Counted from the first letter of the stretch, positions 33,598 to 42,657 are shown. The stretch is 64,000 bases of DNA from Mycolicibacterium sp. CBMA 234 (GCF_009729415.1 NZ_MPKW01000030.1:1-64000), one strand, 5' to 3'. Numbers and translations: made by a program. Notes: a model not told the origin generated them from the letters alone.

Positions 33598-33635
33598 AAA
33601 GATGACCCCAGCGATTCGCCGGGGTCATCTTTTTT
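33598..33635 (+). terminator. Intrinsic terminator of whiB1
   Basis: A perfect 12-bp stem (AAAGATGACCCC / GGGGTCATCTTT) with an 11-base loop, followed by a T run, 15 bases after the whiB1 stop. Confidence 0.93.
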
Positions 33636-33636
33636 G

Positions 33637-33682
33637 CCTACTGCACGGCTCGGCCGCTGTACCTACTGCGCGGCTCGGCCGC
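33637..33682. repeat. 25-bp period tandem duplication at the 3' end of pdtaS
   Basis: Two 21-base copies of CCTACTGC(A/G)CGGCTCGGCCGC start at 33637 and 33662 and differ at one base. The right copy is the end of pdtaS including its stop codon; the left copy repeats that end just downstream. Confidence 0.9.
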
Positions 33683-35165
33683 GGCGGCCGATCGGGACGC
33701 GCAGCACCACATCCGTTCCGCCGCCCGGTACCGCGTTCATGGCCAGCGTGCCGTCGAGCACCGACGACACCTGCGTCTGCACGATCTGCAGCCCCAAACG
33801 ATCTGAATTCTCGAGCGAGAAGCCGTCGGGCAACCCATGTCCGTCGTCGTGCACCACTACGTCGAGCCAGCGCGCAGACCGGTCGGCCTGGATGGTGACA
33901 CTGCCGATCTGTGTACTCGGGTCGAAAGCGTGCTCGATCGCGTTCTGCACCAACTCGGTGATGACCATGATCAACGCGTGGGCCCGGTCGGCGTCCAGCA
34001 CGCCCAGATCGCCCTCACGTCGGACCCGGATGGGCGCCCCCAGCGACGCCAGGTCGTTCATCATCGGCAGAATCCGGTCGATCACCTCATCGAGGTTGAC
34101 CTCTTCGTCCACAGACAGCGACAGGGCGTCGTGCACCAGCGCGATGGACGACACCCGGCGCACCGAGTCCAGGAGCGCCTCACGCGCCTCGGCGTTGTTC
34201 ATCCGGCGCGACTGCAGCCGCAGCAGCGCGGCGACGGTCTGCAGGTTGTTCTTCACGCGGTGGTGAATCTCGCGGATCGTGGCGTCCTTGGACAGCAGCG
34301 CTCGGTCGCGGCGCTTGATCTCGGTGACGTCGCGCACCAGCACCGCCGCGCCCACCGCCTTACCTCCGACGGACAACGGGATGGTGCGCAGCAGCACCGC
34401 AGCACCGCCGGCGTCGATCTCCATGCGCATGCTGGAACCACCCGCCAGCAGGTCGCGGACGTGGTTGGCCAGCTCCTGGGCATCGAACGGGTCCGAGATC
34501 AACGGACGCGTGACGCTTATCAGGTTCTGGCCGTCGAGCTCAGTGGCGAGCCCCATGCGGTGGTACGCCGAGATGGCATTGGGGCTGGCGAACAGGACGA
34601 CGCCGTCGACATCAAGCCGGATCAAGCCGTCACCGACGCGGGGGCTGGACCGTGACATCGGCACGTCGCCAACGTTCGGGAACGTCCCCTCAGCCAGCAT
34701 GCGGAGCAGATCCCGCGCGCAGTCCAGGTACGCCCGCTCCAGCGGCGCCACCTTGCGACGGTCGGCCAGCGCGGTTTGGTGCGTGAGCACCGCAACCACG
34801 TCGGTGCCGTAACGGACTGGGACGGCCTCCAGATTCAGCCGACTGGACGACGAATCACCTTGTGCCGCAGAGATTTCCTTGCCACGACCGATGTGCCCCG
34901 ACTCGAATGCCGCTGTGACGGCGGGCATGTCCGCCGCGGAGTTGATGGTCCCGACTGCGTCGGCGAACATCACCGTGAGCGCGGTGTTGGGCCGAATCTG
35001 GGCCACGCACACCAACGTCCCGTCGTCGCGACGAACCCACATCAGGTAGTCGGCGAACGACAGATCGGCGAGCAGCTGCCACTCGCCGACCACGGCATGC
35101 AGGTGGTCGACCGCATTGCCGGGCAAGACTGTGTGCTCGGCGAGCAGATCACCGAGAGTCGACAC
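33663..35165 (-). CDS. pdtaS: PdtaS, cytosolic sensor histidine kinase
   Basis: 500 residues. An N-terminal GAF domain (1-150), a PAS domain (about 170-290) and a HisKA_2/HWE-type kinase core with the phospho-acceptor REIHHRVKNNLQ and an ATPase domain (TELVQNAIEHAF, DDGHGLPDGF) are visible. No membrane helix. PdtaS phosphorylates the RNA-binding antiterminator PdtaR, encoded elsewhere, and responds to NO and copper in M. tuberculosis. The GTG start is at 35165. Confidence 0.95.
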   Translation of the reverse strand: MSTLGDLLAEHTVLPGNAVDHLHAVVGEWQLLADLSFADYLMWVRRDDGTLVCVAQIRPNTALTVMFADAVGTINSAADMPAVTAAFESGHIGRGKEISAAQGDSSSSRLNLEAVPVRYGTDVVAVLTHQTALADRRKVAPLERAYLDCARDLLRMLAEGTFPNVGDVPMSRSSPRVGDGLIRLDVDGVVLFASPNAISAYHRMGLATELDGQNLISVTRPLISDPFDAQELANHVRDLLAGGSSMRMEIDAGGAAVLLRTIPLSVGGKAVGAAVLVRDVTEIKRRDRALLSKDATIREIHHRVKNNLQTVAALLRLQSRRMNNAEAREALLDSVRRVSSIALVHDALSLSVDEEVNLDEVIDRILPMMNDLASLGAPIRVRREGDLGVLDADRAHALIMVITELVQNAIEHAFDPSTQIGSVTIQADRSARWLDVVVHDDGHGLPDGFSLENSDRLGLQIVQTQVSSVLDGTLAMNAVPGGGTDVVLRVPIGRRGRAAQ

Positions 35166-35191
35166 GTCGCGTTATCCGGTTTATGGGGCGC

Positions 35192-35407
35192 CTAGCCGAT
35201 GACGGCGATCAAGTCGCCGGCCTGAATGACATCGCCGACGGCCACATTGACGGATGTCACGGTGCCGGCGATCTCGGCCAGCACCGGAATCTCCATTTTC
35301 ATCGACTCGAGGAGCACCAACGTGTCACCCTCGCCGATCTGGTCGCCCTCGCGAACCACGACCTCGAGCACACTGGCCACGATTTCAGCGCGAACGTCCT
35401 CGGCCAT
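35192..35407 (-). CDS. Biotinylated carrier protein TB7.3
   Basis: 71 residues from ATG 35407, equal to TB7.3 (Rv3221c). It is a free-standing biotinyl domain: the lysine in ESMKMEIP is the biotinylation site. The family presumably serves an acyl-CoA or other biotin-dependent carboxylase; which one is not shown. The longer frame to 35428 lacks family support. Confidence 0.94.
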   Translation of the reverse strand: MAEDVRAEIVASVLEVVVREGDQIGEGDTLVLLESMKMEIPVLAEIAGTVTSVNVAVGDVIQAGDLIAVIG

Positions 35408-35543
35408 CTTCACCCCACTCGTCTCCATGTCTGGCGCAGGCGGTGCCTGCGGCCTCTATTGCACCACAGCACCACGGTTTGCAATTGGGTGGCGTGGCCG
35501 TGCGACACTGTAGGGCGAGCAACCGAACCTTTGGAGGACCATC

Positions 35544-35618
35544 ATGGCCAAGCGTGGCCGCAAGAAGCGTGACCGTAAGCACTCGAAGGCTAACCACGGC
35601 CGGCGTCCCAACGCCTGA
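35544..35618 (+). CDS. Ribosomal protein bL37 (AURKAIP1/COX24-like), 24 residues
   Basis: A 24-codon gene with GGAGG about seven bases before ATG 35544. It reads MAKRGRKKRDRKHSK, then ends GRRPNA, which is the mycobacterial large-subunit protein bL37 found in ribosome structures. Eleven of 24 residues are basic. A terminator follows at 35634. It is too short for usual gene callers. Confidence 0.93.
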   Translation: MAKRGRKKRDRKHSKANHGRRPNA

Positions 35619-35633
35619 CCTGATGCCTTTCTG

Positions 35634-35666
35634 ACCGCCCGGCTCCTCTCGGAACCGGGCGGTTTT
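35634..35666. terminator. Intrinsic terminator after bL37
   Basis: ACCGCCCGG and CCGGGCGGT form a 9-bp stem with a 12-base loop and end in TTTT. It stands 15 bases after the bL37 stop and before the end of rshA on the other strand. Confidence 0.9.
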
Positions 35667-35692
35667 CGTCTGTCCAGACGCGGTCGGCGGGG

Positions 35693-36007
35693 CTAGCAGC
35701 CCCGGACGATGGTGGTGCGGCTGATTTCCAGCTTCAGCCGGGCCCGTAGCCCCTCAGGAGCCTTGTCCCCACTGCACTTGTTGGCAATCAACGACTTCAC
35801 CCGCTCTTCCACGCCGTACTGGCGCAGGCAGGTCGGGCATTCCTCCAAGTGGAAACGCAGCTTGTCGCGCGTCTCGGTCGTGCATTCACCGTCAAGCAAG
35901 GTCCAAACCTCGGCGATGACCGCAGCGCACTCCGGGTGCTCTGGATCGACCGGGCCGATCGGCGGCGTGAACGTATGCTCCTCGGGACGCGAGAAATCGT
36001 CGCTCAT
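35693..36007 (-). CDS. rshA: RshA, zinc anti-sigma factor of SigH
   Basis: 104 residues. The zinc-associated anti-sigma motif HxxxCxxC is FHLEECPTC, with further cysteines (HPECAAV, DGECTTE, NKCSGD, VRGC) that can form disulfides. In the reduced form RshA holds SigH; oxidation or heat releases it. ATG 36007 overlaps the sigH stop by ATGA, giving coupled synthesis. Confidence 0.95.
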   Translation of the reverse strand: MSDDFSRPEEHTFTPPIGPVDPEHPECAAVIAEVWTLLDGECTTETRDKLRFHLEECPTCLRQYGVEERVKSLIANKCSGDKAPEGLRARLKLEISRTTIVRGC

Positions 36008-36663
36008 GAGGACACCTCCTGGGTATCGAAGTTCTCCCCACGAATGAATCCCCGGTCCCGGGCGACGCCGGCCAACAGTTCACGCAGCTGCTTGCGGCCA
36101 CGGTGCAGGCGGGACATCACCGTACCGATCGGGGTGTCCATGATTTCGGCGATCTCCTTGTACGGGAAGCCCTCGACGTCGGCGTAGTACACCGCCATCC
36201 GGAACTCCTCAGGCAACGCCTGCAGCGCTGCCTTGATTTCGGTGTCGGGCAGCGCCTCCAGCGCCTCGACCTCCGCCGAACGCAGCCCGGTGGACGAGTG
36301 TTCCGCATTGGCCGCCAGCTGCCAGTCGGTGATCTCGTCAGTCGGGTATTCCGCCGGCTGACGCTGCTTCTTGCGGTAGCTGTTGATGTACGTGTTGGTC
36401 ATGATCCGGTACAGCCACGCCTTGAGGTTGGTGCCCTCACGGAACGAGTGGAAGGCCGAGTAGGCCTTGACCATGGTTTCCTGCACCAGGTCCTCGGCGT
36501 CCGCGGGATTGCGCGTCATGCGCAGCGCGCCACCGTAGAGCTGGTCCAGCAGCGGAATGGCGTCGCGCTCGAACCGCGCCGTCAGCTGCGCATCAGTCTC
36601 CTGCGCCGGTTCCCCGGACTCTTGCTCCGTCACTGCGGAAGCCAGCCCGTCGATGTCGGTCAT
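36004..36663 (-). CDS. sigH: SigH, ECF sigma factor for oxidative and heat stress
   Basis: 219 residues from ATG 36663 (MTDIDGLASA), near the 215-216 of other mycobacteria. Region 2 contains NPADAEDLVQETMVKAYSAF and AWLYRIMTNTYINSYRK; region 4 has ALQALPEEFRMAVYYADVEG and IGTVMSRLHRGRKQLR. SigH directs thioredoxin, heat-shock and sigE/sigB genes. The open frame extends to 36789, but that part does not match the family. No clean SigH-type promoter was identified upstream. Confidence 0.96.
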   Translation of the reverse strand: MTDIDGLASAVTEQESGEPAQETDAQLTARFERDAIPLLDQLYGGALRMTRNPADAEDLVQETMVKAYSAFHSFREGTNLKAWLYRIMTNTYINSYRKKQRQPAEYPTDEITDWQLAANAEHSSTGLRSAEVEALEALPDTEIKAALQALPEEFRMAVYYADVEGFPYKEIAEIMDTPIGTVMSRLHRGRKQLRELLAGVARDRGFIRGENFDTQEVSS

Positions 36664-36884
36664 CGTGATCGAGACCGTCCCTTCTGTCGCGGCGCCACGC
36701 AACAGGTCCGGAAACTCGATCGGACGTTCCAGACATGCTGCTTGCACCTGTGTCCCCTTCCATCCGATCCTAGAGGCTGCTACTGACAAGTACGCCAGCC
36801 CTTAATTGACCATGCTGACCGGATCAACAGCGTGCTGCCGCTCGGTTGTTCCCAATCTGTGGACAGCCCCTACCCTTGGACGCC

Positions 36885-37373
36885 ATGGCAAGCGCGGCAA
36901 CACCGGCGATCAAAGCCCTGCAGGCAGCCGGAATCAGCTACGAGGTACGCCAATTCCGGCACGATCCGCGGGCGACGTCCTTCGGTGATGAGGCCGTCAA
37001 TGAACTCGCCGCAGAGGGATTCGTCGCGGCGCAGATCTTCAAGACGCTGGTGCTGGCCATCCCCGGCGGCCTGGCCGTCGCGGTGCTACCGGTCCCGGAC
37101 AAACTGTCGTTCAAGGCCGCAGCAGCCGCGCTGGGCGTGCCGAAGGCCGACATGGCGGATCAGGCCGCCGCGCAACGCTCCACGGGCTACGTGGTCGGCG
37201 GTATTTCCCCACTGGGACAACGCAAGCTACTGCCGACCGTCGTCGACCAGTCCGCATTGGACTGGGAGCGGGTGCTCTGCAGCGCTGGTAAGCGCGGGCT
37301 GGACATCGTGTTGGCCCCGGGCGATCTGATCCGGCTCACGGGCGCCGTCACCGCCGATATCTGCGCTCAGTGA
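36885..37373 (+). CDS. ybaK: YbaK/ProX-type Cys-tRNA(Pro) deacylase
   Basis: 162 residues from ATG 36885. The YbaK pattern is seen in QIFKTLVLA, LPVPDKLSFKAAAAALG, KADMADQAAAQRSTGYVVGGISPLG and RGLDIVLAPGDL. These enzymes clear cysteine mischarged on tRNA-Pro. The gene's 3' end overlaps the catC 3' end by seven bases (convergent), marking the left edge of the aromatic island. Confidence 0.92.
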   Translation: MASAATPAIKALQAAGISYEVRQFRHDPRATSFGDEAVNELAAEGFVAAQIFKTLVLAIPGGLAVAVLPVPDKLSFKAAAAALGVPKADMADQAAAQRSTGYVVGGISPLGQRKLLPTVVDQSALDWERVLCSAGKRGLDIVLAPGDLIRLTGAVTADICAQ

Positions 37374-37645
37374 ATATCGGACGGGTGATGGGCCAGCGGT
37401 GTCACATGAATGTCCATGTACGGGAACAGTGGTAGACCCGAAATGAGCTCGTGCAGCTCGTCATTGGACTCGACGTCGAAAATCGAGTAGTTCGAGTACT
37501 CGCCGACGATCCGCCAGATGTGTGGCCACTTTCCGGACCGCTGCAACTCTTGCGAATAGGCCTTCTCGCGAGCGACGGTCTGGGCGCGGACGTCAAGGTC
37601 CATGTCATGGGGCAGACGCACATCCATCCGTACGTGAAACAGCAT
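37367..37645 (-). CDS. catC: CatC, muconolactone delta-isomerase
   Basis: 92 residues, the normal size. Family motifs include MLFHVRMDVRLP, GKWPHIWRIVG, YSIFDVES and GLPLFPYMDIHVTPLAHHP. It isomerises muconolactone to 3-oxoadipate enol-lactone. Its ATG overlaps the catA stop by one base (TGATG). Confidence 0.96.
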   Translation of the reverse strand: MLFHVRMDVRLPHDMDLDVRAQTVAREKAYSQELQRSGKWPHIWRIVGEYSNYSIFDVESNDELHELISGLPLFPYMDIHVTPLAHHPSDIH

Positions 37646-38505
37646 CAGGCACGCACCGGATCAAGCGTGAAGTTGTACTGCACCTTCTGGCTGCCGTCCG
37701 GTTGGGTCTGCGGATCCAGGATCAGCTCGGGCTTCACCGCGGTGGCAATGTCGTCGCCGTTGTGCGGGTCACCGGGGAAATACAGTTGCGCGGTGAGCAA
37801 TTCGTAGCCGGGCGCGGAGACCTTGACGTGCAGGTGTGCGGGGCGCCAGGCATGCCACCCGGCCGCCGAGATGAGCTTGCCGCACGAGCCGTCGGTAGGA
37901 ATCTGATACGGCGCGGGTCGGATCGTGCGGATCCGGAACTTGCCATCGGGCCCGGTCGAAATGCTGCCACGCAGATTCCACTCCGGCAGGCCCGGCGCGA
38001 ACTGCGAGTAGAAGCCGTCGGAGTCGGCGTGCCACAGTTCGACTTTGCCGGCCAGCGGGCTTCCGTCGGTCGAGGTAATGGTGCCCTCCCACACCAGCGG
38101 CGTGCCGGTTTCACCGTCCCGCCTGGGCATCGTCGCCTCGGCGCCGAGCTCGGGTGCATCCGGCACGTAATACGGGCCTTCGATGCTGCCCTTGTTGCCA
38201 TGCCGGTGCGACGTCGCGACGTCCTCCACGACATGCTCGACCCAGACGTCTAGGAACAACGGCCACTCGCCGTCCTGGCCGACCTGGATCAGCCAGGCTT
38301 TGAGGGCGTTGTATTCGTCGTAGCTCACGTTGTGTTTGCGGATGGTGGCGTGCACCGCGTCGAGTACCTCGCGGGCCAACATGTCGACCCGCTCGGCCGG
38401 AACATCGCGCACCGACTCGAACGGCGACTTGTCCGCGTGGAACCGTTCGGTGGCCAAGGCGCCCGACGCGGCAGCTGACGCTTCCGGAATGTCGAAGGTT
38501 GTCAT
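37645..38505 (-). CDS. catA: CatA, catechol 1,2-dioxygenase
   Basis: 286 residues from ATG 38505 with AAGGAGAA upstream. The N-terminal helical dimerisation domain is followed by the intradiol core; iron ligands lie in GPYYVP, in the PYQIPTDG region and in RPAHLHVKV. It cleaves catechol to cis,cis-muconate using Fe(III). The gene is 31 bases after catB. Confidence 0.96.
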   Translation of the reverse strand: MTTFDIPEASAAASGALATERFHADKSPFESVRDVPAERVDMLAREVLDAVHATIRKHNVSYDEYNALKAWLIQVGQDGEWPLFLDVWVEHVVEDVATSHRHGNKGSIEGPYYVPDAPELGAEATMPRRDGETGTPLVWEGTITSTDGSPLAGKVELWHADSDGFYSQFAPGLPEWNLRGSISTGPDGKFRIRTIRPAPYQIPTDGSCGKLISAAGWHAWRPAHLHVKVSAPGYELLTAQLYFPGDPHNGDDIATAVKPELILDPQTQPDGSQKVQYNFTLDPVRA

Positions 38506-38536
38506 GGGTGTTCTCCTTGATTGGTCGGGCACGTGT

Positions 38537-39640
38537 TCAGTTGTCGGTGCGGTACCGCGCGAGCTTGTCCGGATCGATGTCGAAGCCCAGGCCCGGACCG
38601 GGGCGACGATGCAGTTGACCGTCGGTGATCTGCAGCGGCGCACTGAGCAGGTCGTCACTCATGTCCAGGAAGTTGGACAACTCACCGGCATAGCGACAGG
38701 TGCGCTCGAAGGCGGTGCCGAACGCCACCGCACATGCGGTACCGACCTGACCGTCAATCTGGTTACCCATCACCATTTCCAGGCCGAGCCCCTCAGCGAG
38801 GTGATGCACCCGGGCCGAACCGGTGAAGCCGGTTCGGGCGGTCTTGATGCTGATGGCAGTGGCCGAACCGCCGAGCACCTCGCGGGTCACATCGGCCGGT
38901 GTCGGGACGGACTCGTCGGCGATGAACGGCACGTCGACGTGCTCTACCAGCCAGCGCCGGCCCAGCACATCGTCGGCAGGGCACAGCTCCTCGGCGAAAA
39001 GCAGCCCCAGATCGGCCATCTCACGCATCGCGCGCAGCGATTCGGAGGCCGACCAGCCACGGTTGCCATCGACATAGAGTTCGACTGCATCGCCAAATCG
39101 CTCACGCAGGGCGCGTACCACCGCGGTGTCCAGCGACACTGGGCGGCGACCGACCTTGACCTTGAACGTGTTGATGCCGTGCATGTCTCGGATCCGCTCG
39201 GCCTCGGCGACCATCTTGGCCGGATCGTCGAAACCCAACATGTGGCTGACTCGCATGCGGTCGGTGTAGCCGCCGAGTAGTTCGGTGACCGACAGTCCCA
39301 GCGTGCGCCCGAGCGCATCCCACATCGCCATGTCGACCGCGGCCTTGGCAGTCGGGTTTCCGACCGTGCGGGCCATCCGGCCATGGGCCACCTCGCGTTC
39401 GGCCAGGGACAGCCCGATCAGCGCCGGCGCGAACAACTGCTCGATGACCGCGACGATGCCGGCCTGGGTCTCGCCGTAGGTGAACGGTCTCGGCGGCGCC
39501 TCGGCCATACCGACGACGCCGTCGTCGGTATGTACCCGCACCAGCACGTGTTGGGCGGTATGCACTTCACCAGAGGCGAATTTCAGTGTTTTGACATACG
39601 GGATGGCAAAGGGAATTGCTTCTACCGCAGTAATTTTCAT
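38537..39640 (-). CDS. catB: CatB, muconate cycloisomerase
   Basis: 367 residues of the enolase superfamily. The KxK acid-base pair is KVKVG, metal ligands follow in LYVDGNRGW, FAEELCP and ADESV, and the second base is SIKTARTG. It converts cis,cis-muconate to muconolactone. Its ATG overlaps the LysR stop (ATGA), placing the regulator as first gene of the cat operon. Confidence 0.95.
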   Translation of the reverse strand: MKITAVEAIPFAIPYVKTLKFASGEVHTAQHVLVRVHTDDGVVGMAEAPPRPFTYGETQAGIVAVIEQLFAPALIGLSLAEREVAHGRMARTVGNPTAKAAVDMAMWDALGRTLGLSVTELLGGYTDRMRVSHMLGFDDPAKMVAEAERIRDMHGINTFKVKVGRRPVSLDTAVVRALRERFGDAVELYVDGNRGWSASESLRAMREMADLGLLFAEELCPADDVLGRRWLVEHVDVPFIADESVPTPADVTREVLGGSATAISIKTARTGFTGSARVHHLAEGLGLEMVMGNQIDGQVGTACAVAFGTAFERTCRYAGELSNFLDMSDDLLSAPLQITDGQLHRRPGPGLGFDIDPDKLARYRTDN

Positions 39641-40545
39641 CGTTTCTCCTCGACGGTTTCCCGACGCAGTACCGCGGCGAGAATGCCCACGGCGGTATCG
39701 ACCAGAGGGTTGTCCGTGCCCCGGCGCCAGGCCAGGGCCAATTCGACGGTTCCGCCGTCCACCAGATCGCGGAACACGACCCCGTCCAGCGGCAGCGCAC
39801 GCACCGACTCCGGTACCACCGCAACGCCCAGGCCGGCGGCCACCAGGGCCAGCAGTACCGCCGTGCCGGGAGCAGCGTGTTCGCGGTGCGGGACGAATCC
39901 CGCTGCACGGCAACTGCGCAGCACCGCATCGTTGACGGCCGAGTCACGGCCCGCGTAAGCGATGAACGGCTCACTACGCAGATCAGTAAGGGAGACAACA
40001 GGTTCGACGGCCAACCGATGATCTACCGAGACCGCCAGCACCAAGGGTTCGACGTCGATGGTCACCATATCGATGTCCGCACCCACCGGCGGCGGCCGCA
40101 ACACACCGAGATCCAGTGCGCCGCTGCGCAATCCATCGCACTGCGCCGGGGTCAGCAGATCGGCCTGGATCTCCAGCGCCACCGCCGGCAACTCCCCTTT
40201 GATCACCCTGGCAATACGCGGCAGATGCGAGAACGCAGCGGTGCCCGTCAACCCCAACCGCAGCAGTCCGCCGCGGCCACGGGCAATGCGGCGCACCCCG
40301 CGTTCGGCATCGTCGACGCCGGCCAGGATGCGCACCGCCTCGGCGGCGAAGAACTCCCCGGCGGCAGTCAGCGACACCTGACGGGTGGTGCGGTTGAAGA
40401 GGGTGGCATCGAGCTCGCCCTCGAGCTGACGGATCGCATACGACAAGGCGGGCTGCGCGACATGCAGCTGCTCGGCCGCCCGGCCGAAGTGGCAGGTGTC
40501 GGCCACCGCGACGAAGTAGCGAAGATGCCGCAGCTCCATGTGCAT
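39637..40545 (-). CDS. CatR-type LysR regulator
   Basis: 302 residues. The HTH reads FGRAAEQLHVAQPALSYAI, with a standard effector domain after it. It heads the operon catB-catA-catC and faces benA across 168 bases, so it may control both. cis,cis-Muconate is the usual effector of CatR-type proteins; that is inferred. ATG 40545 or 40539 can serve as start. Confidence 0.9.
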   Translation of the reverse strand: MHMELRHLRYFVAVADTCHFGRAAEQLHVAQPALSYAIRQLEGELDATLFNRTTRQVSLTAAGEFFAAEAVRILAGVDDAERGVRRIARGRGGLLRLGLTGTAAFSHLPRIARVIKGELPAVALEIQADLLTPAQCDGLRSGALDLGVLRPPPVGADIDMVTIDVEPLVLAVSVDHRLAVEPVVSLTDLRSEPFIAYAGRDSAVNDAVLRSCRAAGFVPHREHAAPGTAVLLALVAAGLGVAVVPESVRALPLDGVVFRDLVDGGTVELALAWRRGTDNPLVDTAVGILAAVLRRETVEEKR

Positions 40546-40713
40546 TCTCCCGGTGCGCTCTGACTACTGACATATCGACGGTAGGCCCGACATAAATACA
40601 GAACAAGGACTTATTTGCACGTCATTATTCGATGTCATTTATTAATCAATGCCTAGGTCAGGACTAGGTATGTGCCTCGTGTGACCACCGCCACGCGGTG
40701 CGAAAGTTCAGCT
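40546..40713. promoter_or_regulatory. Divergent cat/ben control region
   Basis: An AT-rich stretch between the LysR gene and benA holds several symmetric elements. GTCATT is repeated directly at 40621 and 40634. CCTAG and CTAGG form a dyad at 40652-40668. AAATA and TATTT are spaced by 13 bases at 40594-40616, with LysR-like T-N11-A character. Which protein binds which site is unknown. Confidence 0.55.
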
Positions 40714-42096
40714 ATGACCGCAACCGTCCCCTCAGGCAGCCCCACACCCCACCTGGCCGGCGTGCTGGCCGGCGCGGTGGTCGACGACCCTGACGCCGGC
40801 ATCTACCGCGTCAATCGCCAGATCTTCACCGACGAGGAAATCTACGAGCTGGAGATGAAACACATCTTCGAAGGCAACTGGATCTACCTCGCCCACGAGA
40901 GTCAGCTGCCCAATCCCGGCGACTACTTCACCACCTACATGGGCCGGCAACCGGTGGTGATCACCCGCGGCAAGGACGGCCGCCTGAACTGTCTGATCAA
41001 TGCGTGCGCCCACCGTGGCGCCATGATCTGCCGCCGCAAGGCCGACAACCGCATGACCCTGACTTGCCCGTTCCACGGCTGGACGTTCCGCAATGACGGT
41101 TCGCTGCTGAAGGTCAAGGATCCCGAGGGCGCAGGATACCCGGACAGTTTCAACACCGGCGGTTCACACAACATGACCAAGGTCGCCCGGTTCGAGAGCT
41201 ACCGCGGATTCCTGTTCGGGAGTTTGGCCGCCGACGTACCGCCGCTGACTGAACATCTCGGCGATGCCACCACGGTGATCGACATGCTCGTCGACCAATC
41301 ACCCGAAGGCCTTGAGGTTCTTCGCGGTTCGTCGACCTACACGTATGACGGTAACTGGAAGGTGCAGGCCGAGAACGGCGCAGACGGCTACCACGTCACC
41401 GCCACCCACTGGAACTACGCGGCTACCACCAGTCGGCGCAGCACCGGCGAGTCGGCCAACGAGGCCAAGGTGCTCGACGCCGGCGGCTGGGGCAAGTCCG
41501 GCGGTGGTTATTGGTCCTTCCCGCACGGGCACCTATGTCTGTGGACCTGGGCGGCCAATCCGCAAGACCGGCCGCTGTGGGATCAGCTCGACGCACTCAA
41601 GGCGCAGCACGGTGCGGCCAAGGGTGAGTTCATGGTGAAGGGTTCGCGCAACCTGTGCCTGTACCCGAATGTCTATCTCATGGACCAGTTCTCCACTCAA
41701 ATCCGGCACTTCCGCCCGATCGCCCCGGACAAGACAGAGGTCACCATCTACTGCATCGCACCCAAGGGCGAGAGCGACGAGGCCCGGGCCCAACGGATCC
41801 GGCAGTACGAGGACTTCTTCAACGCCTCGGGCATGGCCACGCCCGACGACCTGGAGGAGTTCCGCTCTTGCCAGCTGACCTTCCAGGCATCGGCGGCACC
41901 GTGGAACGACATGAGTCGCGGTGCGCAGCACTGGCTTTCCGGTCCCGACCCGCTGGCCGAGTCGCTGGGTATGCACGGCGTGATCTCGGCCGGGGTCCGC
42001 AACGAGGACGAGGGCCTGTATCCCATCCAGCACGGGTATTGGCTGGACACCATGAAAGCGGCGCTGGCCGAGGAGCAAGGCGAGGCGAACCGATGA
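40714..42096 (+). CDS. benA: BenA, benzoate 1,2-dioxygenase large subunit
   Basis: 460 residues from ATG 40714 (MTATVPSG); a GTG at 40672 would add 14 residues. The Rieske cluster motif CAHRGAMIC...CPFHGW lies at about 98-121 and the mononuclear iron triad begins in NGADGYHVTATH near 221. It forms the oxygenase with BenB and converts benzoate to the cis-diol. The stop overlaps benB by ATGA. Confidence 0.95.
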   Translation: MTATVPSGSPTPHLAGVLAGAVVDDPDAGIYRVNRQIFTDEEIYELEMKHIFEGNWIYLAHESQLPNPGDYFTTYMGRQPVVITRGKDGRLNCLINACAHRGAMICRRKADNRMTLTCPFHGWTFRNDGSLLKVKDPEGAGYPDSFNTGGSHNMTKVARFESYRGFLFGSLAADVPPLTEHLGDATTVIDMLVDQSPEGLEVLRGSSTYTYDGNWKVQAENGADGYHVTATHWNYAATTSRRSTGESANEAKVLDAGGWGKSGGGYWSFPHGHLCLWTWAANPQDRPLWDQLDALKAQHGAAKGEFMVKGSRNLCLYPNVYLMDQFSTQIRHFRPIAPDKTEVTIYCIAPKGESDEARAQRIRQYEDFFNASGMATPDDLEEFRSCQLTFQASAAPWNDMSRGAQHWLSGPDPLAESLGMHGVISAGVRNEDEGLYPIQHGYWLDTMKAALAEEQGEANR

Positions 42097-42641
42097 GCAC
42101 CACCGACGAGCGCTTGCGCGAGGAGTCGACAGGCACCGAGCAGACCCTGAAACTGATCACCCAGAACATGATCGAGCAGTTCCTCTACCGGGAGGCGCGC
42201 TATCTGGACGACCGCGAGTTCGAGAAGTGGCTCGACTGCTTCTCCGACGACGCCGTGTACTGGATGCCGGCCTGGACCGACCACGACCGATTGGTCGAGG
42301 ATCCACAACGCGACATCTCGCTGATCTACTACGCCAACAAGGGCGGGCTCGCCGACCGGGTATTCCGCATCCGCACCGAACGCTCTTCGGCCACTTCGCT
42401 TCCCGAACCCCGCACCAGTCACAACATCAGCAACGTCGAGGTGATCGAACGCCGCGGTGATCTGGTGGACATCCGATTCAACTGGCACACCATGTATTTC
42501 CGGTACAAGACGGTCGACCCCTACTACGGGACCTCGTTCTACACCATCGATTTCTCCGGTGAGCAGCCGTTGATCCGGCGCAAGACCGTGATTCTCAAGA
42601 ACGACTACATCCACCACGTGGTGGACGTCTACCACTTCTGA
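42093..42641 (+). CDS. benB: BenB, benzoate 1,2-dioxygenase small subunit
   Basis: 182 residues, the typical size of ring-hydroxylating beta subunits, with the NTF2-like cone fold (IEQFLYREARYLDDREFEKW, DAVYWMPAW, HNISNVEVIERRGD). It stabilises the alpha subunit and shapes the trimer. It overlaps benA by ATGA and precedes the fused benCD by 16 bases. Confidence 0.95.
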   Translation: MSTTDERLREESTGTEQTLKLITQNMIEQFLYREARYLDDREFEKWLDCFSDDAVYWMPAWTDHDRLVEDPQRDISLIYYANKGGLADRVFRIRTERSSATSLPEPRTSHNISNVEVIERRGDLVDIRFNWHTMYFRYKTVDPYYGTSFYTIDFSGEQPLIRRKTVILKNDYIHHVVDVYHF

Positions 42642-42657
42642 TCCGTGAGGTAGCGCT

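Noticed and set aside
36664..36860. SigH-dependent autoregulated promoter (GGAAC...GTT) before sigH.
   Set aside because: The only GGAAC candidate has a GTT about 22 bases further on, outside the usual 16-20, so it cannot be supported.
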